DNA of 64,000 nt from Gnetum montanum. Taxonomy: Eukaryota > Streptophyta > Gnetopsida > Gnetales > Gnetaceae. The translations under genes were made by a program, and so were the position numbers. The notes below the pieces were generated by a model that saw nothing but the letters and a program-made list of their open reading frames with translations, did not search any database and had not been told where the DNA came from. Each line of letters starts with the position of its first letter. Positions within the stretch are counted from its first letter, which is position 1. The stretch lies in NCBI GenBank assembly GCA_015680685.1, contig MNCI01003588.1, forward strand, positions 794,183 to 858,182, in the 5' to 3' direction. Below are positions 21,292 to 32,022 of this stretch, piece by piece.

Positions 21292-22398
21292 ATCCACCAT
21301 ATAAGTTTTTCCCATAATAAGTGTTTGGAATGATGGTATGAACTATTTTCTTATTGATTGCTAGTGTTTGGTTTTTACCTTTAAGTCACAATGTTGATAA
21401 TAAGGTATGTTTCTTTTGATATGATAGGCAATGAGTTCACTTCATTATCCATCCACCAGTATCTATGGTCTCTCTCAGCTTGGAAATGTACAGTCCCCTT
21501 CTAATAAGAACTTAGATGAATCAGTGACTGGGCATTTCTCAAACTAAGGAAGGACTTAAGGATTGAAAAGGGTGTGACTTCAAGGGAACTTGATGCTCTT
21601 GTGTTGGCCATTCTCTTGGGTGCTTGGATGTTTTCTTCTTGGGTTTTCTTGCTGTTTTGATGTTACCCAATTATCGAAAGCTGAGTCAATAAAAATAAGA
21701 AGTCTTTGCATGGTGTGGTTCTCACGCATAAAAACACAAAACACAAAAAAAAAGTGAGAATTCAAAGCACACCTCTTAGATGAATAAAATTAGGCTACAA
21801 GCACTGGTTATGGAACCAAAAGTGTTCCCTCTAACTAAGGCCCTTCTCACTTTCCATTCTCTCCTTTGTTTCGTCAGAATGGTGGTGACTCTTGGGGAAT
21901 GCATTCTTGTTATCCAAGAGGATGGTTCGACCAAATGCATTGATGCAAAGTCATTGGATGTGGTTGGTTCGAGGCTGGAGTTAGAATGAGAATTGCCAAG
22001 TCACATTAATCATAAAACACACAAGGGGCTGTACACCACCTTGTTATTGGGATTGCATTCCATTTTTCTTCTCTCTATCCTTCTCTCCATTATTCACCTC
22101 ATTATCGGTTGTATCATTAGTGTATATATTTGGGTTGATACATTGTTTTCTTTTTGGTAAATTCTTGTAGTTAAGACTTTATCTCTTGTTCCAATTAACA
22201 TTCCTGGAGCCTATGGACTCTTTGAATGTGGGTTTGTTAGGACATTAAAGGCATGCACCTGCTTTGGGGAGGACCCACTGACATTCCTATTTTGAGCATT
22301 AGTTAAATTTTTTCCCTTAACATTTTGCAATTAATGTTATTTTGTTCATTTCCATCTTGACATCCATTTTATCGATGCCATAGTTGTCCTTTTTTATC

Positions 22399-22801
22399 NN
22401 NNNNNNNNNNNNNNNNNNNNNNNNNNNNNNNNNNNNNNNNNNNNNNNNNNNNNNNNNNNNNNNNNNNNNNNNNNNNNNNNNNNNNNNNNNNNNNNNNNNN
22501 NNNNNNNNNNNNNNNNNNNNNNNNNNNNNNNNNNNNNNNNNNNNNNNNNNNNNNNNNNNNNNNNNNNNNNNNNNNNNNNNNNNNNNNNNNNNNNNNNNNN
22601 NNNNNNNNNNNNNNNNNNNNNNNNNNNNNNNNNNNNNNNNNNNNNNNNNNNNNNNNNNNNNNNNNNNNNNNNNNNNNNNNNNNNNNNNNNNNNNNNNNNN
22701 NNNNNNNNNNNNNNNNNNNNNNNNNNNNNNNNNNNNNNNNNNNNNNNNNNNNNNNNNNNNNNNNNNNNNNNNNNNNNNNNNNNNNNNNNNNNNNNNNNNN
22801 N
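22399..22801. other. Assembly gap (403 N)
   Basis: A run of N inside element B. By alignment with A it replaces the part that in A (about 28040-31150) holds the promoter-like patch and coiled-coil ORF, so the true missing length may exceed 403 bases. Open frames spanning it are meaningless. Confidence 0.98.
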
Positions 22802-22819
22802 AGGACAAGTTTTCATTTA

Positions 22820-22831
22820 GTCATGGGGGTA
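22820..22831 (+). promoter_or_regulatory. Polypurine tract of element B
   Basis: GTCATGGGGGTA directly before the 3' LTR TGATGAG. This is the expected priming site for plus-strand DNA synthesis. The same phrase, AATTGTGGGGGTA, precedes the 3' LTR of A at 31153-31165. Confidence 0.65.
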
Positions 22832-23798
22832 TGATGAGACGCGATATGCACAAGCCACGATATCGCATCCCATGCAATATTGCGTACACAATATCGCATT
22901 GTCTCCTGCAATATCGCGTACGTGATATCGCGGTCTACCACCAAATCTATAAATAAGAGGTGGCACTCCCCTTATTTCTCATCCTAGGCTTAAAGTAGGG
23001 AAACTCTGGCAGTTTGATCACTCCAGAGATAGAATATTTTTCATGTGTCTGTAGTAGGAGTCCCCAAGTGAACGGATCTTTATTCGAGCAGCTTTGTACC
23101 TAAACGCAAGTTGTGTATGGAAATAAAGATGAGATTTGTGGATAAACCTTACAGTGCATGGAATAGGTTTATTACATGTTATTTATTACCTGCATTAGTA
23201 GGGCATGAGTACGACTTGATTACGAGCATTGATGAATGTGTACGGCTAATCAAGGAATCGGCTGCTCATCGCGATTAGTCTCTCTCACCCTCAACTCCTA
23301 GAACATGGGATGAGTATAACTTGATTATGAGAATCTACGGATGTGTATGGCTATTCAAGGAATCAACTGCTCATCATGTTTAGGTTAGTTAAGTGCCTCA
23401 GTACGACCACTTCAAGCACGTGCGTTACGTGTGATGATTCCAGTAACGATTAGCATTTGGTAGCCATAGTTGCATAGTTCAGGGTGTGTATGGTAAGTGG
23501 GAACGGATGTTGACGCTAGTTAATGTAGACTTAGTCCTTCATTAGAGTTAGTTAGCCTTATCAACCCTTCGCTCTTAGCATAGAAGACATAAAACCATAA
23601 AAGACCATAAAAATCATATACCTCGGACTTACTTAACCATACACCGTGACAACTACAAGTAAGTCTGGGAAGACAATGAATGATTAACCCCAAGTGTTCC
23701 ATGGGGCATGTAGGAATTTAGTCTGTGGAGTTTGACCAGATCACGTGTGCTACCCTCGTTTCGTATGGTTGAGTGTAGGGGTACCTTGCCACTCATCA
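22832..23798 (+). mobile_element. 3' LTR of element B
   Basis: Aligns along its whole length with 16683-17618, but its U3 is about 31 bp longer because of extra ATATCGC-type motifs (22849-22940). Confidence 0.92.
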
Positions 23799-24160
23799 AT
23801 AACCCAGTAGCATTTCAATGTGCTCAGGATGTGTATGGAAAGTAGGAATGGATGCTTATGTTAGGATTAGTTAAATATTAGCTAGTTATTAGATTAATTA
23901 AATATTTATTTACTTTATTCTTGTTCTCAGGGGACTTAAACTATAAAAGATAAAATGATAAAAATTAGGTACCTCAATTACACTTAATCATACACTTGTA
24001 TTTCACAAGTGGAACTAAGAAGACAATGATTACAACAATTAGATTCACCTCCTAGAACCCAGTGTACTTAGAGAGCTAAATTCTATGAGATTCGACTAGA
24101 TCACTTAGTGAATGCTAGTGATTTATATGGTTGGATGTAGGGTATACACACTACTCATCA
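23799..24160 (+). mobile_element. 5' LTR of element A, right part
   Basis: Continues the A LTR after B, matching 31660-32022 of the intact 3' LTR. It ends CTACTCATCA at 24160, next to the PBS. Confidence 0.88.
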
Positions 24161-24161
24161 T

Positions 24162-24179
24162 TGGCATCATTGCTAGGGA
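24162..24179 (+). promoter_or_regulatory. Primer-binding site of element A
   Basis: TGGCATCATTGCTAGGGA, one base inside the LTR; same type as in B. Confidence 0.65.
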
Positions 24180-24299
24180 CTTTAGTTAGCTACGTATGAA
24201 ATCAAAGACAATAGTGAAATCACTAAATGAATATTGTAATAGTATTAAAAATTTATCTTTCTGTAAATATTAGTATTTTAAGTCATACTTAGTATTAAT

Positions 24300-25926
24300 T
24301 GAAAGAATGTCTCCTTCATATAAGATCAATAATGCATTGTATGATGAGAACACTCATAGGAGAAATGATAGGTTCTTTACTAAAGAAAGCTGGAGTGAAC
24401 AACCTCATGTAGGAATTTCATATGTTCATTTCCACCCCTACTACACACAAGGACTACATTCAACTGATGTACATAATCCTTGAGGAGATGGAGTAAGTCC
24501 TAAAACAAGGAGGCCCTCAAGGCCTATGACCTCCTCTAAATTTAGAAAAAATACATCAAGGAACCATTGGGAGAACTATAAGAGCCATGGTGATTCTCCC
24601 AGTTCACCATCATCCTCTTCCTCTTCATAGTCTAGTTTTGATGAAGATGAACATACATATAAAAATAAGAATACACTAAGGGGTCAAGATGGAGCTAGTA
24701 GTAGAAATCAAAAGCAACATAAAAACATCAAAATGACAATAGGCAAGACCATGACTATCAGACAAATAGAAATGATGATTATCACAATGACATGTTTGAT
24801 GAAAATGAATCCTTGCTAGTGACTAGGAGCATGACACAAATTCAGAAGGTAATTAGAATACCTCATAAGCATCAAAGAGAAAGCTACATCAAATGATTAG
24901 ATATGAATAACATTCCTAGATTTTGGGGTGGCTATAATTTTTATCCTCAATGTCATCTACAAGCCTTCTGTGATGCCTATGCCTTGCAAAATATCAAAAG
25001 TAAGTGGCAAAAGCTTAAGCTCCTTCCAAAGACACTCATAGAAGAAGCTGAAAGTTGGTATAGATCGTTGGAGCCAGAGTCAATTCATCGATGATCTAAA
25101 ATGCTTAAGCTTTTCAATGAAAAATACCAAGCCTATGAGAGAGTGTCTAATTTGAGAAAAAAAATCCAAGGATGAAAGAAATAAAGTCTTAAATCCTTGG
25201 ATATGGCCTTGGACAGATACTATTCTCTTCTACATAAATGTCTAGGTCATGGGTTTTCTCAAAAAGAGCAACTTCTCTACATCATATATGGGCTTCATAA
25301 CTAAAGAAGGAAGACTCTTGGGATCTATGCCTAAGGATGACTATATGAATTAAGAGCCCATTGGATACAAAGGCTAGTGGAGCATGTGGGAAAAGAAGAG
25401 GAAGTGCTATGTAAAATGAAGAGTGTTGAGGAATTTAACTTGAACCCAACTCTTCAAACAAGTCCATATGTATGATAAAGAAAAAGAGAAAGATCTTGAT
25501 GTATTGATTTCATAATAGACCTTGCCAACACAAATAGCTATCGTTGAGCTTGAAGCAAGGATAGATAAGATGTGGGAGTTGATAAACAAAAAAGTTACAA
25601 CTTACTTAGAAATCATAGGAGAGAAGGTAGTGTAGGAAGAATTAAGTGCTAAAAACAAAAAGGGGAAAAAGAAGAATGAAATAGATAGGAGCACCTATCA
25701 GCAAAAAGGAAAAATGGCTATAGTAGAGGAGGTTATAGACTCAAGTGCAGAAAAAGATGATGGATGTGACATTTGCCAATATGAACATTCAAATGGCTAT
25801 TGCCCAATTATGTTGCATCTACAAGAGTTTGGAGTGTCTTATTTGAACCCCAAGTTTGTGGAAAAGAAAAAGCCTATGAGACTGTCCTATCCACAAGGCA
25901 ATTATAGAAATTTCTACAACCAATAG
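24300..25926 (+). pseudogene. Element A gag, decayed
   Basis: The gag core at 24903-25094 (N-N-I-P-R-F-W-G-G, H-L-Q-A-F-C-D-A, W-Q-K-L-K-L-L-P, S-W-Y-R-S-L-E) corresponds to the B core residue for residue over most of its length. Upstream 24310-24880 is the eroded hydrophilic N-terminus. Downstream, an open piece at 25714-25926 carries C-D-I-C-Q-Y-E-H-S-N-G-Y-C, a C-x2-C-x3-H-x4-C zinc-knuckle-like motif that is one residue shorter than the classic C-x2-C-x4-H-x4-C. Many stops break the frame between the pieces. No protease is recognisable after it, where B has one, so this part has probably been deleted. Confidence 0.75.
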
Positions 25927-28220
25927 TACTATCCTAGTAGGATCCCCTATCAACCTCAATACTACTATCAACTGCAGTGGCAGAACCCACAATCATGGGG
26001 AAGGCCACCAACAAACCAATAATATCCTTATTGTTAGCCAAACACTCATGAACATTATGTTCACCAACCTATTTCCCCAATTGATTCTACTTCCTCTACA
26101 TCAAATCATAACTACCACCCTCTTGAACATCATTAACCCATAGCATCTCTGTGGGAACACCATTTCACACCTCTTATCCTTTGGCACATCCTCACTACTC
26201 TTATACTTCTTTCCATCATAAGCCATCACCAACAATGTAGGCACTGTAATATCAACAAAAGAATGCCACTTTTTTTGTAAACATACAAGAAAATAATTAT
26301 GTTAGTAGATCTCTATAGAAATCTACAAAACATCCCTTCTTTAGGATGGTTCCCACTCATGCGAATAAGATGCATAGATCTACTAGCTTATCAAAACTAG
26401 CACAAGACCAATATGGGAAAACATCCTTTCTTGCAGAAACAATGTCTTCCAATCCTATGCAAGAGCTAACAATTGTCACAACTTTGACATAAACTGTAAA
26501 AGATAAACCTATCATTGAGGAGAGAGAGGACATTCCATGCATTACTAGTAATAACAAAGGATGCAACTATGGGCTAAAGGTTTAAAGTGTTCACTCAATT
26601 CCTACACCAACCCATATCAAACATAAGGAGAAAGAGTGTGTGCAAAACTAGGTCTATAAAATAGCCACTAAATTAAAGAACATCTAGTGGTGGCTCACTA
26701 ATGAGAATGTCAAACTATTCAAACAATGCATGAAAGCATAAAACTCACTTAGTAGTTCTTGTCCCAGCCATGAACTTAGTTGTGGGGGAGATTCCCTGTC
26801 TTGAACCAAGAACTAATAAGTGCTTTTTCAATTTTTGTTTTACATCTTTTTTGATACGCTTTTCTATTTCTTAAATATTTTACAATTTCTTCTATATTTT
26901 ACTTTATTTTGGTATATGTTTTTCTTATGTTTGTTTTCTCTTATTTTTCTTTATTACCAACATGACACAATGATGTTATAGCTATTTGCTAATGGTGGCT
27001 TGTAATTAACGTTATTTGATTGCTAATGTCTTAATTCTATCTTTGAAATTTGGTATTTATAACTAAGACATGGTTTCCTATTCATGAAACAAGCAATGAG
27101 TCCACATCATTTGTCCATCCACAAAACTCTATGGTGTTCCTTGTTTTGGAAGTATGAGATCCCTTCTTAATAAAAACTTTTAATGAACTTGTGACCTTGG
27201 TGGTTTCCAAAGTTGAGTAAGATTAAATGGACTAATAAGGATGTGACTTCAAGGGGATTTGATGCTTTCTGTACTTGCCTACCCTCTTAAGTGCATGAGT
27301 GTTTTCATGGGTCCTTTACCATTTTGTTGTCGACCAATAATAGGATGTTAAAGTCTTTGCATGATGTGATTCGCATCTATAAATCCATAAAAATATAAAA
27401 CAAAAAAAAACACAATGGGAATTCAAAGCACACCCCTTAGACTCAATCATGGGCTACAAACATTGGTTATGGGACTAGAACGACATGCTACCCATGACTT
27501 AAGATCCCATCTAACTAAGGCCCTTTCTCACTTCCTGTTTCCTTTTTTTTCTTTTTTAGGAATGGTGATTGATTTGTGGGAGCATTCTTGTATCTTGAGG
27601 GGGTGGATTGGGCTTACAGTATTGATGCAAAGTCACTAAAAGTGGTTGGTTTTGATCTGGATTATGGATAAACTTTATTAGGTTACCTTAACCATAAAAT
27701 CCATAAGGGACTTCATGTGACCACAATTCAAGACTCCATTCCACCTTCTCTTTCATCTGCTATTGATTCTTATAATTCAACTCACTACTAGTTTTTCATG
27801 ATTTTGTTCAATGTCTTAGTTTGATGTGTTAAAATTCTTAGGTAGAATCTCATGGGATTTAGTTGTTAACTTTCCACAACCATTAATCACCCATGGGATC
27901 CATGGACTCTATGGTTTGAAGGCATGCAATAGCATTTAAGTCAAGAGCCTGCTATGGGAAGGACCTACTTGCATACCATTTGGTTGGGCTAGTTAAGTTC
28001 CTTATCCTTAGACATTTCTGTGATCAAATCCTTTGTGTGCCCCATTAGTTGCTTCTAACTATATACTTCTTCAATTTATTCTCCAGCTTAAAACTCCTTT
28101 TTATGCATAATCTATCCCTCTTACACTATTTCATCATGTTCATGGTAGTTTTGGATCTCCAACAACGTTCATTGCACACTTAAACTCCATCATTTCATCC
28201 TTATATTTAAATGTGAAAAC
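25927..28220 (+). other. Element A region after gag: protease lost, non-coding block
   Basis: 25927-26770 keeps scattered similarity to B's 19700-20200 (Pro/Tyr/Gln-rich tail) but has no D-[LST]-G protease motif. A G-rich tract stands at 26779-26793. 26800-28010 matches the non-coding block of B. No RT, RNase H or integrase motif was found in any frame by eye. Confidence 0.6.
26779..26793 (+). promoter_or_regulatory. Internal polypurine-like tract of element A
   Basis: GTTGTGGGGGAGATT, near-copy of the terminal tract at 31153-31165 and in the same relative place as 21068-21081 of B. Confidence 0.45.
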
Positions 28221-28224
28221 GTTT

Positions 28225-28325
28225 GATCATAGGCCCCATCAATGAGATCCTATCTATGGAGCCATTGCATTGATGCGATCCCGTTGATGCAACATAAAAA
28301 TCCTATAAATAGGTGGCCATACTTA
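28225..28325 (+). promoter_or_regulatory. LTR-like promoter patch inside element A
   Basis: CATTGATGCGATCCCGTTGATG and similar phrases followed by CCTATAAATAGGTGGCC (TATA at about 28302) copy the style of the U3-TATA region of A's own LTRs (for example GTTGATG, ATTGACG, then CTATAAATG). It lies about 200 bp before the coiled-coil ORF region. It is either an internal promoter or a remnant of another LTR. Confidence 0.45.
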
Positions 28326-28363
28326 GCATTTTTTTTTTTACATTTGCTGACAAATGAGAAGTG

Positions 28364-28409
28364 TGGGGGTGGGGGGTGTTTGCGGGTGGGTGGGGGTGGG
28401 ATGGGGAGG
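28364..28409 (+). repeat. G-rich tract with quadruplex potential
   Basis: Eight or so runs of three to six G separated by one to four bases, between the promoter-like patch and the coiled-coil ORF. Confidence 0.7.
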
Positions 28410-28489
28410 ACTCAACTACAAAGCTCTCCCATGTGGCCCATCATCACTTCCAATGGGGAGTGGTACATGGGAGAGACATACCTTTTCTA

Positions 28490-30915
28490 ATACAATAGGC
28501 AAGTTGATTCCATAGTCAAAATCAAGGATATATCTGTGTCCTACCTGGTGAAAGCAATCTTTGAAGTCCTTGGGTTGCTTAAAACTAGGGCCACTTTAGC
28601 TAAAATTTTGATGTAAGTAGGTCCAAGTCTCAAGAAAGAATGGACATAGTGGTGCTATGGAGTGGACTGCAAGGAGTTTGGTGCACTTACCATGGAAAAA
28701 CGAGCATATTTCAAAATTACGGTCTTTCACCTCAATCCAATAGTGAGGCCTAGCAAAGTCATAGCCTTCTCCACTTGTGTGTACATCACTCTACGCAATA
28801 GATTCCCTGTCAACCTTCCATAAATAATTTATCTTAAGATAGAGAAGCACTTCAAGGAGAACAAACATGGAGAATGACAATCCCCTTTCCATGCCTCATT
28901 AGAAAATTATGTAAAATGGGAGGCATAGTTGCTATACTAATGATGTAGTACATTGTGCTTTAACCCCTTTTTGGGTAGAGATGATGAAGGAAAAAGTGCA
29001 TGCAAAGGTGGTCTAGGAAAAGAAGCAGCAATCACCACCTCCACCACTCACTCATGAAACAACACTAAAGACCCACACTACCATTGAGTGCATGTATGAA
29101 CTCCATGAGCAACTCTTGCAACAATAGTAGGAGTAGGCAAGAACGAGTGGTGATGATCCATTTGTATATCAACTAGCCATGAACCACCTCAATAAAGTGG
29201 GCTAAACCATAAGCCAAATGGAAGGTGGGATGCCAATATTTTCTTCCCAATGAATTTAGGTGCTTGCAAGGTCAAATCAAACCATCTAAGAGGTAACGGT
29301 ATCCCTCTCACAGCAACAACAATTCCCAAAAATCTCTGGAAATGCTAGTGCATTTGGTGTAGGATGAAGGGATAATTGTCCTGGTGATGCAGCACCAAGG
29401 GTAGGAGACGATGATCAAAGTGTTTGTTGATAGAGTTGTTAAAGAACTCAATGCACCTATGGTGTCTACACCAGATGTTTCTACACTTAGAGATGTGCAA
29501 ACATTTGCAAACACTATTGGTGAAAGATTAAGTGTAGCCTAACATGAGGAATTGCTAGACCAACTAGTGAGAATTGAGCAAACAATTTTGGATGCCTTTG
29601 ACCATTCCAATACCACCACTACTACCCAGTCGGAGCTGCTTGAGGTAAAGGGAAAATGCATCATCATGACTGGACAAGTTAAAATAGCCAAAGCACAAAA
29701 CCAATGCTTGGCTGCAGAAGTTGCAAAAGTTAAAGACCACCTTGCTGATATTACACTACTTAGCCAAGAAATCACATGAGATGAAGCTTTCCAACAGCTT
29801 CAGGTGAAACTCAAAGAGGCTGAGTATGCCAAGGAGTCAGTAGTGTTTGACTAATCCTTGATCAATGCCATAATGCATAACATTTAGAAGGACTTGGTCC
29901 AAACTTATTGGGATAATGAAGCCCTAACCATAGAAAACCATCACCTATGGAATGTTAATGCACAAAAACAATAGATGTCTAACTTCATCCATCAATAGTA
30001 GGATTATCTTTCTAGAGTGAACACTAAACTGGGGAGGTTGGCAGTAGAAAACAATAATCTCTCAATGGAGAAGGTCTATGTCTTGCACCAAAATTCTATA
30101 ATAGAAATTGCACCTAGAAGAATGAGGCCCTCAAATTTGAGAGGGTCAAGAACCATTATGGAAATCAGATGGGGTTATAGAAAGAAATTAATGAGAAGCA
30201 CATTCAACAAGTGAAGGCAAATGTCAATGAGGTCCCCTAATAGCTCTAGTAAGGAGGCGATGTCTGGAAGCCTATCTTTGATGGGCTAAATGAGTGCAAC
30301 AAAGCATAAATTCACATGAAGTAGCTACAGATCGAGGAAATGACCAAATACATGAATCTTGCCAACCTTCAATATGCAACCTGGAAATGCTGACTACCAA
30401 AAGGTCATAGTTAGAGCCAAAGAAGTAAGTGGCTAGCTCATACTTATTGTACGAAGTAGAGTTCAAACATGACAAAGAGACCAAGTAGAAGCTTGCGGGT
30501 GCAAATGCTAAACTCAACATTCTCCAAGAGCGATTTACACATTAGAGATCAATAGCTAAGAACTTGGCCAAGAGAATGAATGACTACTAGGAGTTGTGAT
30601 ATGCACTAAGGGAGTTCATTATGAAACATAAAAAATTTGTTTCCTGGTTTATAAATGTGAATAAGTTGTTCCCTGCAATGCCCTATCCATGGAATATTCT
30701 CATTTTGGCCCACACTAGTGAAGTAGCATGGATCATGAATGATCCCTAGAGTAAGAAGAAGAAGATGAAGGCATTGTTGGACACCTTCCATTTTCTGCCA
30801 AAAGTTGTAGCTATAGCAGGCCAACCACAACCACCACCTCAACAACTACATGTAGCCAAAGTAAGAGAAGGTCCTTTAGAATCTCAAGAACCTCCATTGC
30901 TTGGGACCATCTAAT
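28490..30915 (+). pseudogene. Third ORF of element A, coiled-coil protein of unknown function
   Basis: No known domain is recognised. The longest unbroken piece, 29552-29779, is a heptad-like, charged and Leu/Ile-rich sequence (L-V-R-I-E-Q-T-I-L, V-K-I-A-K-A-Q-N-Q, A-E-V-A-K-V-K-D-H-L). It continues through a TGA as D-E-A-F-Q-Q-L-Q-V-K-L-K-E-A, giving a predicted coiled coil of over 100 residues. Other pieces in the same strand (30017-30130, 30300-30600) are also rich in Lys/Glu and Asn. The end near 30900 reads P-Q-P-P-P-Q-Q-L before a stop. Athila elements typically have an extra ORF, often called env-like, in this 3' position, but no membrane segments can be seen here, so that label is not supported. 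Many stops and shifts show decay. Confidence 0.45.
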
Positions 30916-31165
30916 TTTCTTCCTCGTCCTTAAGTTGTCAAAGGATTTGTGCTATCATTTTGTCATGGTGTTCAATTTTGTTATCTTGCACATCATTTTT
31001 TGTAATGATTGTAAATTTGTTGACTCAAGCACTTAGTTTTTGTTGTGTTTGTCTGTTTTTCTATTAGTAGTTAATCAATAATCCCATACCTTTCCAAAAT
31101 TTTGTAAAAGAACGTGTTCCTCCTTTGTTCACTTGAGGATGAGTTTTCATTCAATTGTGGGGGTA

Positions 31166-32022
31166 TGATGAATCATGTCATTGGGCCATGTCTATGAGAT
31201 GCCATCAACGTGACCCCATTGACGAGATTTGGTTGACGTAGGGTTTGCTACGTTGATGTGTACCTATTGACATGGCATCTTGCCATCACTTTTAAATGTG
31301 CACCTATCCATCACATTTATGGCAATCTTTCCTTAGTTGCAATGATGCTCTTGCAATTTTTTCCTTTGAAAGCTAGAATATTTTTAAGTGCCTACAGTAG
31401 AAGTCAATGAAGTGTGCGAATCTTTATTCAAGCACTGATGTACCTAAGCACCTCACTGTGAAACAACAATAAAGATGGGATTTATAATCAAACCTTGCAA
31501 CCCTTGGGATAAATTAATATTTTCTCTACACATTTAATATTCATGCAACTTACTTTAATGTTTCTAAGTAATTAATTAATATCAATTAAATAGTGCACAT
31601 AAGTACAACCACTTCGAGCATATGCTAATGCTTGGTAATCCCAATAGTGCCTCATGCTTGGTAACCCAATAGCATTTCAATGTGTTCAAGATGTGTACAG
31701 AAAGTGAGGATGAATGCTTATGTTAGGATTAGTTAAATATTAGCTAGTTATTAGCTTAATTAAGCATTTAATTATTTTATTCTTGTTCTTAAGTGACTTA
31801 AACCATAAAAGATAAAATGATAAAAATCAAATGCCTTAGTTACACTTAACCATACACTTGTATTTTAGAAGTGGAACTAAGAAGACAATGATTGCAACAG
31901 TTAGATTCACCTCCTAGAACCCAATGTACTTAGAGAGCTACAGGTTACAGAATTCAACTAGATCACTTAGTGAACACTAGTGATTCGTATGGTAAGGCAT
32001 AAGGTATACTTGCTGCTCATCA
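31166..32022 (+). mobile_element. 3' LTR of element A
   Basis: Preceded by the polypurine tract AATTGTGGGGGTA. Starts TGATGAATCATG and ends CTGCTCATCA, then the ATAAT duplication. Its U3 has repeated TTGACG/GTTGATG phrases (31200-31280). Confidence 0.92.

Larger units (their letters stand above)
20880..22398 (+). other. Non-coding block of element B downstream of protease
   Basis: Starts near a G-rich tract, then T-rich tandem-like phrases (TTTTTGTTTTACA, 21118-21250) and a (GT)n run. From 21420 on it is clearly homologous to element A 27060-28010 (for example GCAATGAGTYCAC and the block ATTCAAAGCACACC). The small open frames are not conserved between A and B, so this is conserved non-coding sequence rather than pol. 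Confidence 0.65.
16683..23798 (+). mobile_element. Athila-like LTR retrotransposon B, nested in the 5' LTR of A
   Basis: LTRs 16683-17618 and 22832-23798 carry perfect terminal inverted repeats TGATGAG/CTCATCA. The internal region has a PBS, gag, a protease, a non-coding block homologous to that of A, a 403-base N gap and a polypurine tract. By eye the LTR pair is closer to each other than A's pair, as nesting requires (B is younger). No RT or integrase is seen, although the gap could hide sequence. Confidence 0.9.
16197..32022 (+). mobile_element. Athila-like LTR retrotransposon A (hosts nested element B)
   Basis: Both LTRs start TGATG and end TCATCA, and the element is flanked by a perfect 5-bp duplication ATAAT (16192-16196 and 32023-32027). 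The 5' LTR is split by element B into 16197-16682 and 23799-24160, and the intact 3' LTR is 31166-32022. The internal part runs PBS, gag, a G-rich tract, a non-coding block, an LTR-like promoter patch, a coiled-coil ORF, the polypurine tract and the LTR. No reverse transcriptase, RNase H or integrase is recognisable in the roughly 7 kb of internal sequence. Athila affinity rests on the PBS type, the gag similarity to B and B's D-L-G-type protease. Confidence 0.88.

Noticed and set aside
22317-22956. Open frames across the N run
   Set aside because: They consist almost entirely of unknown residues.
28490-30915. Calling the third ORF of element A an envelope gene
   Set aside because: No signal peptide, membrane helix or glycoprotein-like Cys pattern is visible. 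Only its position resembles that of the env-like ORF in Athila elements.
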